Source: Malus domestica
Taxonomy: Eukaryota; Streptophyta; Magnoliopsida; Rosales; Rosaceae
Direction: 5' to 3'
Length of the DNA stretch: 64,000 bases
NCBI RefSeq assembly: GCF_042453785.1
Contig: NC_091671.1
Span: 35,293,001-35,357,000, forward strand
Each line of letters opens with the position of its first letter. The stretch's first letter is position 1. The position numbers were made by a program, and so were the translations under genes. Shown here piece by piece: positions 32,201-43,812 of the stretch. Under the pieces are notes generated by a model. It was not told where the DNA came from, did not search any database, and was given only the letters and a program-made list of their open reading frames with translations.

Positions 32201-33539
32201 TTTGGATTACAAGGAAACGTTCAGTCCAGTTGCCAAACCAGTCACCATTCGCATTCTTCTATCTCTTGCAGTTCAACATGATTGGTTTCTCAACCAATTG
32301 GATATCAGTAATGCTTTTCTGCACGGAGATCTTCAAGAAGATGTCTATATGCAGCAACCCCCCGGTTTCAATGATCCCAATTATCCTCATCATGTCTGCA
32401 AACTTCGAAAATCCTTGTATAGATTGAAGCAAGCTCCTCGGGCCTGGTTTGACAAACTCTTTGTAGTTCTGAAGTCCTTGGGTTTCCATCAATCACAATC
32501 TGATGCTTCCCTGTTTGTGATTCAAACACCTGTCCCTATTTTTGTCTTGGTGTATGTCGATGACATTCTTGTCACCGGTCCAAATCCTACTGCTTGTCAC
32601 AGTTTCATTCAGAAACTCAGTACTATTTTTCCTGTGAAGGACTTAGGCCCCTTGCATTATTTTTTGGGTCTTGAGGTTCAACGATCCTCTGCTAGTCTTT
32701 TCCTACATCAAAGCAAGTATATCCTTGACCTGCTTCACAAGACAAACATGGCTGGTGCAAAACCCTATCTTACACCTCTTGGGTCAGTCCCCCTTGATCA
32801 CACAGGTTCCTTGTTACCTAATCCACACGAGTACAGATCCATTGTAGGTGCCTTGCAATACTTAACTTGGACACGACCTGATTTATCTTTTGCTGTAAAT
32901 CAGGTCTGTCAATTTATGCATGCTCCCCGTGAACCACATCTTCAAGCAGCCAAACGCATTCTCAGATTTCTGAAAGCCACTGTCAGTCATGGTTTGTGGT
33001 TCAAGAAAGGTGATATTCATCTTACTGCCTATTCGGATGCTGATTGGGCCGGCTGTCTGTTTGATCGACGCTCTACTAGTGGTTATTGTATATTTCTAGG
33101 ATCCAATCTTATCAGCTGGAGTGCTAAGAAGCAACCAACAGTTGCTCGTTCCTCCACTGAAGCCGAATACAGGTCGTTAGCCCACACAGCAGCTGAAATC
33201 ACATGGATTTGTAAAGTGTTCAAGGATCTTGGTTTTCACCTTCCTCATGTTCCTTCTCTCTGGTGTGACAACCTGTCTGCAATATCTCTTGCTTCCAATC
33301 CAGTTTTCCATGCTCGCACCAAGCATATAGAACTTGATTACCATTATATTCGAGAACTGGTCCTTGCCAATCTTCTCAAAGTTCAGTATGTGTGCTCTCA
33401 AGATCAGTTAGCCGACATTCATACCAAATCTCTGTCTAAATCCCGATTTCTATACCTGCAATCCAAGCTTTCTCTTGGTCCTTTTGATGCATCCAAGTTC
33501 AACTTGAGGGGGTGTAAAGGATCAAGTAAAATTAGTTAG
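29202..33539 (+). CDS. Copia Gag-Pol polyprotein, 1445 aa, intact
   Basis: One open frame from ATG 29202. Gag comes first (DUF4219/UBN2-like region, ending with a Gly/Asn/Arg-rich linker), then the zinc knuckle C338-X2-C341-X4-H346-X4-C351. Protease follows with WLIDSGATSHI (Asp 386). Integrase has an HHCC zinc site (WHSRLGHPS and CKDCALAK) and a DDE core (first Asp 584 in LLHCDVWG, then SDSGGEFTS). Reverse transcriptase has YVDD at 1118-1121, and RNase H has SDADWAGC near 1279. The order protease-integrase-RT-RNase H defines Copia. The last ten codons (GCKGSSKIS and stop) read into the 3' LTR. No stop or frameshift is present. Confidence 0.96.
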   Translation: MASPSASSSPIESVPPPNPNSSNPNSSSPNLNSSQMYNSLTIQNIGSMVPIKLRRSNYLPWRALFAPILRRYKLLGIVDGTEPCPSPFLPDRSLNPAFEQWYEKDQNLLIWFNSTLSEEIIPFTVGVSSARDLWLKLEQRFGGVSDAHIHQLRSKLQNIQKGSQSMSDYLQQIKEISDSLTAAGVSLIDRDLIAATLAGLSDDFESFTDSILLRLSSTSLDELHGMLLTKELSMERRKKISSSEPFHAFSVQGQPPLLPTPSQALAAQTPGASPLQNSFRYNSNRNYNRGSNRGYTRGSNRGSNRGFNRSNSNSGFSRGSYNSGFNRHASPSGHKTPCQICGSTSHEALDCFDRMNPEISGKFPPAKLAAMCAHYTAKSSNSWLIDSGATSHITNDISNIQSPTPYHSEDKVYIGDGKGLSIAHTGTSTLHTPTSSFQLHNVLHVPHMKHSLLSTYQFIKDNDCSLTLDIHGSSVKDRFTGRTLLRGPVRGGFFPLQGSSSSNTHTSPTALVSSSTNVRIWHSRLGHPSSVIFRKVLSTNKVDVQGRSSLDFFCKDCALAKNHKLPFGTTPSASSTSLELLHCDVWGPSPVVSVSGYRYYLLIVDDYSKYSWYFPLKSKSSVFSTFVEFKSYVENTIGNKIKVVRSDSGGEFTSHQFQHFLKLHGIFQQFSCPHTPEQNGCVERKHRHLVETARTLLVQSQVPHMFWVEAFSTAIYLINRLSLGGLLQSPWELLFFTSPDYSRLRVFGCGCYPWLKPYTTSKLDSKSKSCVFLGYSLQHKGYRCLDPLTQRVYISRHVLFDETTFPFHTLSSAIVLPPPSFADTSQVNPYVNLQFPISAPSSPASLSPSPAPLSSSPDPLINPSSTHSPIPPLHSPVHPSSVPLSSLFPPPTNIHPMITRSKAGISKPKAYSATNHPLPDTVDVIPSTYLQASKHAHWRSAMQDEYNALQSTGTWSLVPFQSHQNIVGCKWVFRVKKHPNGTIDRYKARLVAKGFHQQAGLDYKETFSPVAKPVTIRILLSLAVQHDWFLNQLDISNAFLHGDLQEDVYMQQPPGFNDPNYPHHVCKLRKSLYRLKQAPRAWFDKLFVVLKSLGFHQSQSDASLFVIQTPVPIFVLVYVDDILVTGPNPTACHSFIQKLSTIFPVKDLGPLHYFLGLEVQRSSASLFLHQSKYILDLLHKTNMAGAKPYLTPLGSVPLDHTGSLLPNPHEYRSIVGALQYLTWTRPDLSFAVNQVCQFMHAPREPHLQAAKRILRFLKATVSHGLWFKKGDIHLTAYSDADWAGCLFDRRSTSGYCIFLGSNLISWSAKKQPTVARSSTEAEYRSLAHTAAEITWICKVFKDLGFHLPHVPSLWCDNLSAISLASNPVFHARTKHIELDYHYIRELVLANLLKVQYVCSQDQLADIHTKSLSKSRFLYLQSKLSLGPFDASKFNLRGCKGSSKIS

Positions 33540-33705
33540 ATGTTTATTAAAGTTTGTTAGGTTTCTTATGTAAATAGACAGATTAGACAAGGGTATAATT
33601 GTAATTGTAAGGGCAGTATATTGTCTATATATACACTGTCATACCATTGTAACTTTTAACAAAGAATTAATATAAGAGAGATATTTAGAAACTGTGAATT
33701 CTACA
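33513..33705 (+). repeat. 3' LTR of the Copia element
   Basis: 193 bp starting TGTAAAGG and ending TTCTACA, with TATATATA at 33626-33633. It carries the last codons and stop (33537-33539) of the gag-pol ORF. Confidence 0.94.
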
Positions 33706-34269
33706 ACCACCTCCGTAGCGTCCCATGTATATGAAAGTTCTACAAAACAGGGGCAGATCCACAAGTCTATCCTGCAATCATTTCCTCTGATGAAAATTTA
33801 AGAAGCCAATGACAGATAATATGCAGAAACACGGAAGAATTGAAAGTTAATTAACATAAACCTTGAAACACATTAAGAAATGGAGCAAAACGACTACCAG
33901 GACGACAGCCAAGCAGGTAATACATCAGTTTGGCATGAAAACATCTACACCAATTCAAACTTTTGATAGGAAAATGATATGTATCCCACCCTTTATTTCC
34001 CCAACTTACATGCACATAATTGCAATAAAAGAAGAACAATGTGTCAAACCCGATATGAGCATGGGAAAGAAATGTCGGGATAAAAAGTCGGGTTGTATAG
34101 CGTTGTTCCTTTTGAATTTTGATAAGCCTTGTCACATTTCAGTGGAAGTTTTGAAATCAATATCCTACATTCCTAATGCTTAAGATGCAGTACAGACATT
34201 CGAATAAGAATACCGAAATGTATTAAGAAAAACGATCAATAATCATCATGAAAGAATCAAATTACTAAC

Positions 34270-36640
34270 AGGGCAGTGCTCTCCATTCTGGATCTCGACA
34301 TCAAGAAACTCGGCTGCAAGATGCCGAAGTGCCCTTCTGGACCCTTCCCCCTGCTTCCCCAACCACAGATATCATGAGGACACATCATAATACTTCAAGA
34401 CGAGATGTTCCATCACTGAAAGAATGATTTTCACAAATATGTTCTTCTAACTCTTAAGTTATAAGTTAATAAATAAATAAACTTAAGACCAAATTGACAT
34501 AAATACAAATAAAAGTCAACCTTTTCTCAAGTCTCGGGGACAAATGCCACTTATTTCAGTACGAAAATCAACAACGCGTTCTACCGGGCGAACAAGTTCA
34601 AGGACTATTAGAAATCAGTGATCCTAACAAGTTAAAGTACCAATCGTAAGATAATATCCAACTACTGAAACACAACTAACGAATCAACTAAGAAATAATA
34701 GATACAAAACTGTTTGCCAACAATGCCAAGCTCAGAGATCTAGCCTGTCCAATGACAATATGGCGGAACAGAGAGTAAAAGAAAAGGAACTAAGGATTAC
34801 CAGCGTAACACGTCCAAGGGCGCTTTTGTTTCCTTGACCGACACCAACCATTTCACAATCCATGGCTACTTCTACGGTCAAGCTGTCAAATGGTTCGTGA
34901 GTTCAGTGATATGACCACTTAAAGTTGTTAAAGGAATGTAAGCAGCGTCTAGATTTTGCACATAGGAAACCAATCTCAAATTCATGATCTAGTTACACGA
35001 AGTTGCATTCTAGTAAAACATATCTATCTTCTGATGAATGCATAGAAAGAAATAGTAAGAAAATAAAAGATATAAGTTCTTTCTTCTGTTAAAATTGAAA
35101 CCCTTGAGTGGTTCAAAATTTCACAAAATTGGAGTTCATTCTATGTCAACTAGATTTCGACTGATAACGAAACCAGTCAGCATATAGCTTTCGAGGTCTA
35201 TCTAAATGTTTAATGGAGACGAACTTGAACAAAATTAAACGGGGTGATTGTGAAGACAACCTGAAACAATTACTCTTTTTCATAAACAAAAAGAAGAAAA
35301 ACCTCACCTCTCAACAAACCCAAAAATCTTAACTGTGAGGAAGTGAAGAGAAAAGAGTCTCACATCGTTGAAAGGAAATTCCTTACAAGAAATAAGATGT
35401 CCAGTTACTCCTCATATTGCCAATTCCTCAACTTTCTTAATAATATAATAGTAGGTTGGCTCACGTGCTCCACATTACATGATTTATGTTGTCAACAACA
35501 ACTTGAAAATTCGTCACACGTTAAGGAGCGTGTGAGGATATGCAAGTAAAAAAATTCCGCATCAGTAAAAGAAGAAAGCAAATTCGCTTGAAGGGGCATG
35601 TAAGGATGTGAAGGTAAAAGACTATCACATCGTTGAAAGGGCCTTACAACGACTAAGACCATCCGCATGAAGGCCAGATGACTCGTTTTAGCCATCTGGC
35701 CCTTTAAGAAATTAATATTTTAATGAATAGTACATAGTCATATTTCTTATCATCTCCAACCGATGGTCCAAATGACCATAGGCCAAACATAGCCCTGTGA
35801 TAAAAAATCATCTCCAACCGAGGGTCAAAGGGTTATAGTATGAAATGTGAATAATTGAAATAAAATGATGTAAGATAGTATGAAATGATGAAAAATATGT
35901 GAGAAATTGTGTAGGAAAAAATTAGATATTAAAAAAAACAAAGTGGGCTAGCCAGCAGGTTGGCTGAAGATGGCCAACTAGTTGGCTCTTTGACACTTTT
36001 TGTCCGTATGGCCTACAAGTCCTTTGGCATAACCCTTGGATGAAGACGATTTTCGAGCTATTTTTTGCCCTCTAATCCTCTGGACATTTCGGTTGAAGAT
36101 GGTCTAAAAGATTGTGTTGCACCCATATTAATAGTTTTATGGTAAAACCAACATTCTTCAACATTCATACAAAAACCCAAACGCCCACCCAAAAACAAAC
36201 ATTTGAAAGTTCTTTTTTCTTTTCTCCAGCATTTTCTCAGCAACCAAACACACCATCAAAGAAGAAACATGTTCAAATAATTACCCGGAATCATCACTAA
36301 CTGGAGTGAGTGGATTGATACGAGACGGAGAATCATCACCCAACTCCTCATCCGATCTCCCCTTCCGCTTCCATGTAAATAAAATTATCAAAAATTATAA
36401 AATCAAAAAAATTTAAAAAAAATTCATGGCTTTTGTTCTCATTAAAATTAAACCCAAGTCTTCACCAAAAAAAAAAAAACCCCAAGAAAAAGAAAGGTGC
36501 TTTTGTTAGGTACCTAAGAATTGTTGTGGTAGTTGGGGCATGGCTCTTGAGCTTCTGTTGGAGCTAAAGCCCAGTTAGGGTTCAGTTAAAGTTGTTGTTA
36601 ACGCTTCTTTTTCATCTTTTTTCTTCTTCTTCTGCTTGGA
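34270..36640 (-). pseudogene. REX4: Decayed REX4-type RNA exonuclease pseudogene
   Basis: Minus-strand exon remnants occur in order. 36514-36640 gives LNPNW, then after a frameshift LQQKLKSHAPTTTTIL. 36285-36378 gives KRKGRSDEELGDDSPSRINP then LTPVSDDSG. 34801-34882 gives VAMDCEMVGVGQGNKSALGR. 34521-34604 gives LVRPVERVVDFRTEISGI then PRDLRK. 34270-34366 gives ALRHLAAEFLDVEIQNGEHC. The D-x-E of DEDDh exonuclease motif I survives. Damage: frameshifts in the first exon; at the second exon the phase-compatible acceptor reads ACATG where ACAG is expected; the VNKWGNVLYDE segment is missing; the HNDLKAL-type segment and the final DARAAM exon were not found. REX4 proteins trim RNA in the nucleolus. 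I recall Arabidopsis AT3G15080, next to AT3G15090, as the counterpart. Confidence 0.72.
35654..36107. mobile_element. Tourist/PIF-Harbinger-like MITE inside the REX4 remnant
   Basis: The element at 35657-36104 is flanked by TAA on both sides (35654-35656 and 36105-36107). Termini GACCATCCGCATGAAGG and, reverse-complemented, GACCATCTTCAACCGAAA form short imperfect inverted repeats. Internal subrepeats CATCTCCAACCGATGGTC and CATCTCCAACCGAGGGTC lie at about 35752 and 35811. A 3-bp TAA duplication is typical of PIF/Harbinger MITEs. It lies in the intron between the second and third REX4 exon remnants. Confidence 0.72.
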
Positions 36641-38549
36641 AACACAACAAATATGCGATAGTGAAAGTACTTCACCGTGAGTGTCTGCACGTCTGAATTG
36701 AAACGGCGGCCCAAGTAGTCGTAAACACTAAAACAACGACGTTGCAAATTTAACTTTATGTTTTGGTAAGTTGTCACTTTGGTCTTTTACGTTTTAAACT
36801 CATCAATTTAGTCTTTTATTTATTTTGTTATTCATCGTTGTCGTCCAATGCAGGAAAAAAAATCCATTAATTTGCTGAAGTGACAAGGACCAACAAAGCC
36901 ATTATTTATCATTGATGTCGTGTGAGTAGGCCACACTGAATTTTAAAGGGCCAATCATTTGTCTGCCCCATGTGTCCTCCTAAGCCTTCATGCTCATACA
37001 CATATCAAGGTGTCATTCAAACCCATGATATGCCACAGTGCCTTTCCCAACTCAAGAAGGTAGGGTCGACTCTTCGAAGTCTACCTAACATGGCTACATG
37101 CGGCCTCACCTCATAGCTACATGTGAGGAGTCTCACTTATAGATAGCCAAGTATTGAAATATACTACTAAGAATTCTTTTTATTTTATTGGTTTTAGTTG
37201 ATATTGGTTGAACTTGTTAAGATAACGGTTTGGGTTCGAGAAAACCGACAATTTGATCGTTAAGATTAAGGACATTTTGATATTTTAATACACAACTAAA
37301 GAGAACTTGGGTCATGATTCAAATCCTTCTTTATTTTACAAGCTCAATGTAACTAAAGATAAATTGAAGAAATCATAGAATGTTGTAGTTGACTTACATG
37401 AATAGCAAGGTCGATGACTAATTATTATATATAGTTTTGAAGAAATTTGATCTTTCAACCACAATACTAATCCACTAAAAGCATTCACATTGGTTTAAAT
37501 AGGTGATAAATTCCGGCCAAGTTTTTTTAAAACAAAATTGGAAATAACCTTTTTTTGTGTGTGATTTTGATTGAAAAAAACCTTGTAGGCAGTATCTGGT
37601 TCCAAACAATCGGATAAGAGAAAGGTGAAGATTCCATATCCTTATATTCCTTCCCTTTTATAATGTTCTTGACAACTTACACCACCCAATTTTCCATAAA
37701 CATTGAGTAATGTGCATTTGGGGATCAATATGTAATTTTCTAGGAATAGCAACAAAAGTAAAAGAATAACTTTTTTTTTCCTGAAAGAATTGTTACACTA
37801 AAGAAGAAAAGAAACAATTTTACAGTTACACAATGCAAAACTGGTAAAAAGTAGTAAATATAGAGAGTGGAGAAAGATATTGGGAATTTGGATCATATCC
37901 GAATTGTAATGTTCGGATCTTAAGGATTAAGAAATTTGAGCCTTTAGTTTGTGTGAAAGAGAAATCGGATCCTTTGATTTGTGTGAGGCAGACCATTTGA
38001 ATGAGTTAATTGATCATTAATGGTACTTCCTGGATCACTGCTTTGAGTCTTAAGTTGACAGAAGGTAGAAAATGGAAGTCGCTTTATTTACAATTACAAA
38101 AAGGAATTTAGGCACATCTTATTGTCGGCCTCAGTTTGTGTGGTCCGTATTGCTTGATCTTGAACTCTAGATAGTGAGATCTGTAGTGGATCTTTGTCCA
38201 GATATTGGCAACTTTTGATGCATATACACAGTGCATTTACAAAGATGGAAGCTATTTTGGGCATTTGCGTTATGATTTTTGCGAGGTGAAACCCATAATT
38301 GTCATTAAAAAAATTCCATTCAATAATATAAATATAAATGAGAACAAACTCAGAAGGATTTTAGCAAGTGAGAATATGGTTTTGGATTGTGTTTGCATAG
38401 TTCCATTTTTTTATGGTTTAAGAAAATTGTAGTCCTCCACCCATTGTTCGATCTTGATACAATGGTGGACGAAAAGGTACAACATTAAAGGTTAAATAAT
38501 CACCTACCGTTAGATTAAGGTCGAATGATGGAAGATCATACTTTCCTTG
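36641..38549. other. Gene-free interval before the chromovirus
   Basis: AT-rich DNA without a supportable gene, RNA or structured repeat. Short open frames such as 38205-38432 show no recognisable domain. Confidence 0.55.
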
Positions 38550-39089
38550 TGTCACGGGCCGCATGTTAAAAACAAAGAAAATGCCCAAGACATCATATAT
38601 CTAAGCCCATGAAGCCTTGTCTTCATGGAAGCTTCTGGAACGTCCCGGAGAAATCAAGAACGTGGCGGAGCATTCAAGATAATCTAGAGCATTCCGGAAC
38701 ATTCCACACAAGTGTACATATTTAAGCCTCACCTAGAATAATCTAGATTAGGCAAGTTGTATCTAGAACTATGCTAGATATTTTTGGATGTAAGTAGGGG
38801 ATTCTAGAACCCTCCATTGAGGAGGTGACTTAGGCCTATAAATAGGAGGTAAGGCCATTTGGCCAAACCATCCAAGAATTGTAAGCAATTGTAAAGTTCT
38901 CCTAAGTTTCAATACAAAGCTTCCTTTCTCCCATCTTCTAAGTGATTTTAGCATTCTCCAAGCTATCTTAGCTTTCTTTGTGATTCGATCCGGGGAAGCG
39001 AGGCTTCGAAGGCTTACTTAGCTTGTTCATCGAGGTATTCAAGTCTAAGCGCCGCACGGGCGGAAGGCTTAAAGAGTCATCCCGTGACA
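38550..39089 (+). repeat. 5' LTR of the chromovirus
   Basis: 540 bp, TGTCACGGG...CCCGTGACA, with a TATA box TATAAATA at 38837-38844. The transcript would start about 30 bp later. Confidence 0.95.
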
Positions 39090-39091
39090 GC

Positions 39092-39105
39092 TGGTATCAG
39101 AGCCA
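39092..39105 (+). other. Primer-binding site, initiator tRNA-Met type
   Basis: TGGTATCAGAGCCA, two bases after the LTR, is the standard plant initiator tRNA-Met complement. Confidence 0.95.
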
Positions 39106-39136
39106 AGCTCGTGAATCACTTGAAGGAAAGTAGGAT

Positions 39137-42100
39137 ATGGCAAGTGGAGAGATGGTGTCCGGAGTCTCCGATCTAAGGGAGCGTACTGCCGAGGTCCAAG
39201 ACGTTGCCAAGAGCAAGCCAAAGTTAAAGGACTTGCAAGCATCGATGGAGACCATGGAAGAGCGACTCGAGAAGGTGGAACGAACCATACTCGAGTTCGA
39301 TACTCGACTTGATGAGGATGTTGTCGACAAGGAGGAAATCCAAACCATGGTGGACAATGGTAAGGATGAATTGCGTGGCTTGGTGGAAGGGCTACGAGAT
39401 GAGCTCCTTGGCGCTCTCAACACCATGGCAGACAAGATGCGAAGGGAAGTCCAGGTTCACCTTGACAACATAGAGGCAAGGTTTGTGGCGCTTCAAGAAG
39501 AGATAAAGGACACAAGGGAACTTAAGGGAGATGTGGCGTTTTGTAAAGAAGCAGTCGTGAAGCAATTCGTGCAAGGGTCGAGGGAAATCAAGGCGTTGGA
39601 CTCCAAGGTAATCGACTCCTTTAAACCCAAATCCTATAATGGGAAGAGGGAAGCAAAGGAGCTCGACACATTCGTGTGGAACGTGGAGCGATACTTCAAG
39701 TACCTGAAGCTTGAAGATGACGAGTCCAAAATCTCAACGGCAACCATGTTCTTAGCTGACAATGCCCTTATGTGGTGGCGTCGCCGAAGCATGGAGATTG
39801 AGCAAGGTACGTTCTCTCTCACCACTTGGGATGAATTTAAGAAAGATCTTATGTTGCACTTCTATCCCCAAAATGCCAAGTATGAAGCCAAGGAGAAACT
39901 AAGGTGGCTCAAGCAAACGGGGAGCGTCAAAGACTATGTCAACGCCTTCGTGAGCTTGTTATTCGAGGTGCCCAACATGTTAGAGGAAGACAAGCTCATG
40001 TACTTCATGAGTGGACTGCAAAATTGGGCAAAACTCGAACTACAAAGGAGACACGTGCAAACATTGTCTGATGCCATTGCCGCTGCCGAATCCTTGATTG
40101 AGTTTAAATCAAGCCACCAAGGTGATTCCAAGTCCACGGGGAAGAGGGGTAACCATGAGAGAAGTGGGGGAGAACATAAGCCGAAGGACAAGGCCGAGAC
40201 AAGCAAACCGAAGGAGAAGAAAGCCGATAAGCATGACAAAGGCAAAGGTAAGTCTTGGCAACCCACTTGTTACCTATGCGACGGCCCTCACATGATGCGA
40301 GATTGCCCACAAAAGAAGGCCCTTAAGGCCATGGCCTTCAAGGAGGACAAGGCCGAGGAGAATAACGATGCAACGATGGGATGCATCCGTCTACTGAATG
40401 CCATCCAAACAACCCTCCCACAACCTAAGGCTCAAGTTGGGGGAGGATCATTGTTCGTCGACGTCAAGACTGGTGACAAGACGACGCGTGTGTTGGTGGA
40501 CACGGGAGCAACACACAACTTCATGACGTCGGAGGAAGCCACAAGGCTTGGCCTCCGGGTCACAAAGGAGCCCGGTAGCGTGAAGACGGTAAATTCCGCT
40601 GCCACCCCCATTGTTGGAGTTGCGCGTAATGTGCACGTAGACATTGGCACATGGAAGGGAACGATCGACTTCACCGTAGTCAAGATGGACGACTATGGCG
40701 TAGTCATTGGGTTAGAGTTCATGGACAAGGTACGAGCCTTTCCCATTCCATTCTACAATATTTTCTGTATCCTATCCGACGGAAGACAACCTTGCCTGGT
40801 GCCATTGGAAAGGCAAGCCAAGAAGTGTACCCAGCACTTGTCGGCAATTCAATTTGCCAAGTCTTGGAAGAAAGGCGAGGCCACATTTCTTGCAACCCTA
40901 ATGTTGAATGAAGGGGAGGAGAAGCACGGGCCTTTGCCGAAACAAGTGGAAGACGTCCTTGTGGAGTTTGCGGACGTGATGCCTAAGGAACTGCCAAAGA
41001 AGTTGCCACCAAGGAGAGAGGTCGACCATGCAATTGAGTTGGAGCCTGGTGCTAAGCCTCCCTCCAAATCACCTTATAGGATGTCGCCACCCGAGTTGGA
41101 GGAATTGAGGAAGCAACTCAACGAGCTACTTGATGCTGGCTACATCCAACCCTCCAAGTCCCCATATGGTGCACCTGTCTTGTTCCAACGCAAGAAAGAA
41201 GGTAGCCTAAGGTTGTGCATCGACTATAGAGCATTGAACAAGATTACCATCAAGAACAAGTACCCACTTCCGTTGATCGCCGACTTATTCGATCAACTTG
41301 GTGAAGCAAGGTACTTCACAAAGTTAGATCTTCGATCGGGATACTACCAAGTGAGGATAGCCCCTGGAGACGAATCGAAGACGGCGATGGTGACCAGATA
41401 TGGAGCGTTCGAGTATAAAGTCATGCCATTTGGTCTAACCAATGCCCCCGCAACATTCTGCACATTGATGAACAAGGTATTCCATCCTTATCTTGACAAG
41501 TTTGTCGTGGTTTACATTGATGATATCGTTGTCTATAGCAAGACATTGGAGGAGCACGTCAAGCACTTGCGCATAGTGTTCAAGACCCTTCGGGAGCATG
41601 AACTCTATGTCAAGAAGGAGAAATGCTCCTTTGCCACAAAAGAAGTAGAATTTCTTGGCCACAAGATAAAGGAGGGGAAACTTATGATGGAAAAGGGCAA
41701 GATCAAGGCCATTCAAGAGTGGGAACCGCCGACCAAGGTACCAACATTACGATCCTTTCTGGGGCTAGCCAACTACTATCGAAGATTCATTAAAGGGTAT
41801 TCAGCCATAGCAGCACCCTTAACAGACCTTCTTAAGAAGAACAAGGCATGGGAATGGACGGACCGGTGTCAAGAGGCCTTTGAGAGGTTGAAGAAGGCCC
41901 TAATGGAGGAGCCTGTACTAAGGTTGCCCGACCTTAGTAAGCCATTCGAGTTGCACACTGATGCTTCCGACTTTGCCATAGGAGGAGTGTTGATGCAAGA
42001 GGGACATCCAATAGCCTATGAAAGTCGCAAGCTAAACAATGCCGAGAAAAGGTACACGACCCATGAAAAGGAGATGACCGCCATCGTCCATTGCCTTAGA

Positions 42101-43801
42101 GTTTGGAGGCATTACTTGCTTGGTACCCCATTCGTCATCAAGACGGACAACGTTGCCACTAGCTACTTTCAAACCCAACAAAAGCTCACACCTAAGCAAG
42201 CAAGGTGGCAAGAGTTCTTAGCGGAGTTTGATTACAAGCTAGAGTACAAGCAAGGAAAGGAGAACGTGGTGGCCGATGCTCTAAGTAGACGAGTAGAGTT
42301 AATGGCTACGGTACTCAAGCCGCAAAGCCATCTCTTGGGCCGTGTCCGAGAAGGTTTATCACATGACGTCCAAGCCAAGAACATTGTGGAGTTTGTCAAG
42401 GATGGGAAGACAAGAAGGTTTTGGCTTGAGGACGGCTTGCTATACACCAAGGGCAAGCGGATCTATGTCCCAAAGTGGGGAAGCTTAAGGAAAGAAATCC
42501 TTAAGGAGTGCCATGACTCAATGTGGGCAGGACATCCTGGCACTCACCGCACGTTGGCTTTGGTGAGCGATGCTTATTATTGGCCACAAATGCGGGATGA
42601 TGTAGATTCATACGTGAAGACTTGTCTTGTGTGCCAACAAGACAAAGTGGAACAAAAGCAACCGGGAGGACTGTTGGAACCACTTCCCACCCCATCAAGA
42701 CCATGGGAATGTTTAACCATGGATTTCATCACACATTTGCCCAAGTCTGATGGATGTGGATCTATCTTCGTCGTGGTCGATAGATTCACCAAGTATGGCA
42801 CCTTCATACCCGCACCTGTGGAGTGCACAGCCGAAGTAGCTGCACGCTTGTTTCTAAAGCACGTGGTGAAGTATTGGGGAGTTCCGAGGAGCATAGTCAG
42901 TGATCGAGATGCTCGCTTCACGGGTAGATTCTGGAAGGAGCTCTTCAAGCTACTTGGCTCAAAGTTAGAATTCTCCACAGCTTTTCATCCGCAAACCGAT
43001 GGACAAACGGAGCGGGTTAATGCATTGTTGGAGACTTATTTGCGGCACTATGTTAGTGCCAATCAACGAGATTGGGCTAAGTTACTTGATGTTGCCCAAT
43101 TCTCTTATAACTTGCAACGTTCGGAGTCGACGGGGAAAAGTCCGTTCGAGTTGGCTATAGGGCAACAACCCTTGACCCCGAACACGGTCGTGACTGGCTA
43201 CACGGGGAATAGTCCAGCCGCTTTCAAAACTGCTAAGGAGTGGCAATTAGCCCACGAACTTGCTCGAGCTCATTTGGAGAAGGCTTCAAAGAAGATGAAG
43301 AAATGGGCAGATCGCAAGCGAAGGAATGTGGAGTTCCAAACTGGCGACCAAGTCTTTGTGAAGCTCAATGCGTCTCAACACAAGAGTACTCGTGGCTTGC
43401 ATAAGAGCTTGTTGCGGAAATATGAGGGACCATTCCCTATCATCAAGAAGGTTGGCAAAGCCGCGTATGTTGTGGAACTCCCACCCCGCCTCAAGTTTCA
43501 CCCGGTGTTCCATGTGAGCAACTTGAAGCCTTATCATGCAGACAATGAGGAACCAAGTCGAGGTGAGTCTCATCGAGCACCCCCTTTGATGACAGAGGCA
43601 TTTGACAAAGAAGTAGAGAGCATTGAAGCTAAGCGTGTCGTGGTGCGACCAAGACAACCAAAGCATGTGGAGTACTTTGTCAAATGGAAGGGGCTACCAT
43701 ACTCCGAAGCAACATGGGAGAAGGAGACGTCCTTATGGCAATATAAGGACTTGATTCAGACATTCGAGAGGCAGGAGTCGACGAGGACGTCGACGGCTTA
43801 A
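39137..43801 (+). CDS. Chromovirus Gag-Pol polyprotein with chromodomain, 1554 aa
   Basis: The ORF starts at ATG 39137 and stops 11 bp before the 3' LTR. The N-terminal 150 residues are charged coiled coil. The gag core ([29 protein letters not shown]) is followed by a zinc knuckle C378-X2-C381-X3-H385-X4-C390, one residue shorter than the usual CX2CX4HX4C. Protease has VDTGATHNF (Asp 455). RT has YIDD at 793-796, and RNase H has [11 protein letters not shown] (Asp 942). Integrase has an H-H-C-C site ([20 protein letters not shown]), Asp 1196 in [16 protein letters not shown] and [17 protein letters not shown] text ([20 protein letters not shown]) precedes a chromodomain at about 1494-1546 ([16 protein letters not shown]). 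Chromodomains guide integration into marked chromatin. No lesion is seen. Confidence 0.96.
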   Translation: MASGEMVSGVSDLRERTAEVQDVAKSKPKLKDLQASMETMEERLEKVERTILEFDTRLDEDVVDKEEIQTMVDNGKDELRGLVEGLRDELLGALNTMADKMRREVQVHLDNIEARFVALQEEIKDTRELKGDVAFCKEAVVKQFVQGSREIKALDSKVIDSFKPKSYNGKREAKELDTFVWNVERYFKYLKLEDDESKISTATMFLADNALMWWRRRSMEIEQGTFSLTTWDEFKKDLMLHFYPQNAKYEAKEKLRWLKQTGSVKDYVNAFVSLLFEVPNMLEEDKLMYFMSGLQNWAKLELQRRHVQTLSDAIAAAESLIEFKSSHQGDSKSTGKRGNHERSGGEHKPKDKAETSKPKEKKADKHDKGKGKSWQPTCYLCDGPHMMRDCPQKKALKAMAFKEDKAEENNDATMGCIRLLNAIQTTLPQPKAQVGGGSLFVDVKTGDKTTRVLVDTGATHNFMTSEEATRLGLRVTKEPGSVKTVNSAATPIVGVARNVHVDIGTWKGTIDFTVVKMDDYGVVIGLEFMDKVRAFPIPFYNIFCILSDGRQPCLVPLERQAKKCTQHLSAIQFAKSWKKGEATFLATLMLNEGEEKHGPLPKQVEDVLVEFADVMPKELPKKLPPRREVDHAIELEPGAKPPSKSPYRMSPPELEELRKQLNELLDAGYIQPSKSPYGAPVLFQRKKEGSLRLCIDYRALNKITIKNKYPLPLIADLFDQLGEARYFTKLDLRSGYYQVRIAPGDESKTAMVTRYGAFEYKVMPFGLTNAPATFCTLMNKVFHPYLDKFVVVYIDDIVVYSKTLEEHVKHLRIVFKTLREHELYVKKEKCSFATKEVEFLGHKIKEGKLMMEKGKIKAIQEWEPPTKVPTLRSFLGLANYYRRFIKGYSAIAAPLTDLLKKNKAWEWTDRCQEAFERLKKALMEEPVLRLPDLSKPFELHTDASDFAIGGVLMQEGHPIAYESRKLNNAEKRYTTHEKEMTAIVHCLRVWRHYLLGTPFVIKTDNVATSYFQTQQKLTPKQARWQEFLAEFDYKLEYKQGKENVVADALSRRVELMATVLKPQSHLLGRVREGLSHDVQAKNIVEFVKDGKTRRFWLEDGLLYTKGKRIYVPKWGSLRKEILKECHDSMWAGHPGTHRTLALVSDAYYWPQMRDDVDSYVKTCLVCQQDKVEQKQPGGLLEPLPTPSRPWECLTMDFITHLPKSDGCGSIFVVVDRFTKYGTFIPAPVECTAEVAARLFLKHVVKYWGVPRSIVSDRDARFTGRFWKELFKLLGSKLEFSTAFHPQTDGQTERVNALLETYLRHYVSANQRDWAKLLDVAQFSYNLQRSESTGKSPFELAIGQQPLTPNTVVTGYTGNSPAAFKTAKEWQLAHELARAHLEKASKKMKKWADRKRRNVEFQTGDQVFVKLNASQHKSTRGLHKSLLRKYEGPFPIIKKVGKAAYVVELPPRLKFHPVFHVSNLKPYHADNEEPSRGESHRAPPLMTEAFDKEVESIEAKRVVVRPRQPKHVEYFVKWKGLPYSEATWEKETSLWQYKDLIQTFERQESTRTSTA

Positions 43802-43812
43802 GTGGGGGAGGA

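Larger units (their letters stand above)
28864..33710 (+). mobile_element. Complete Ty1/Copia retrotransposon (Ale/Retrofit-like)
   Basis: The element spans 28869-33705 (4837 bp) between target-site duplications ACCAC (28864-28868 and 33706-33710). LTRs are short: 191 bp (28869-29059) and 193 bp (33513-33705). They differ by one substitution (G/A, near 28901 and 33547) and by a missing TG at the 5' end. One intact gag-pol ORF fills the interior. A G-rich polypurine tract (about 33504-33512, TTGAGGGGG) precedes the 3' LTR. The short LTRs and RE1-like protein suggest the Ale/Retrofit lineage. With near-identical LTRs and an intact ORF it is a candidate for present-day activity. Confidence 0.95.

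Noticed and set aside
38769..38954. Minus-strand 61-aa frame repeated exactly at 44032-44217
   Set aside because: Both copies lie inside the chromovirus LTRs; the duplication only reflects LTR identity.
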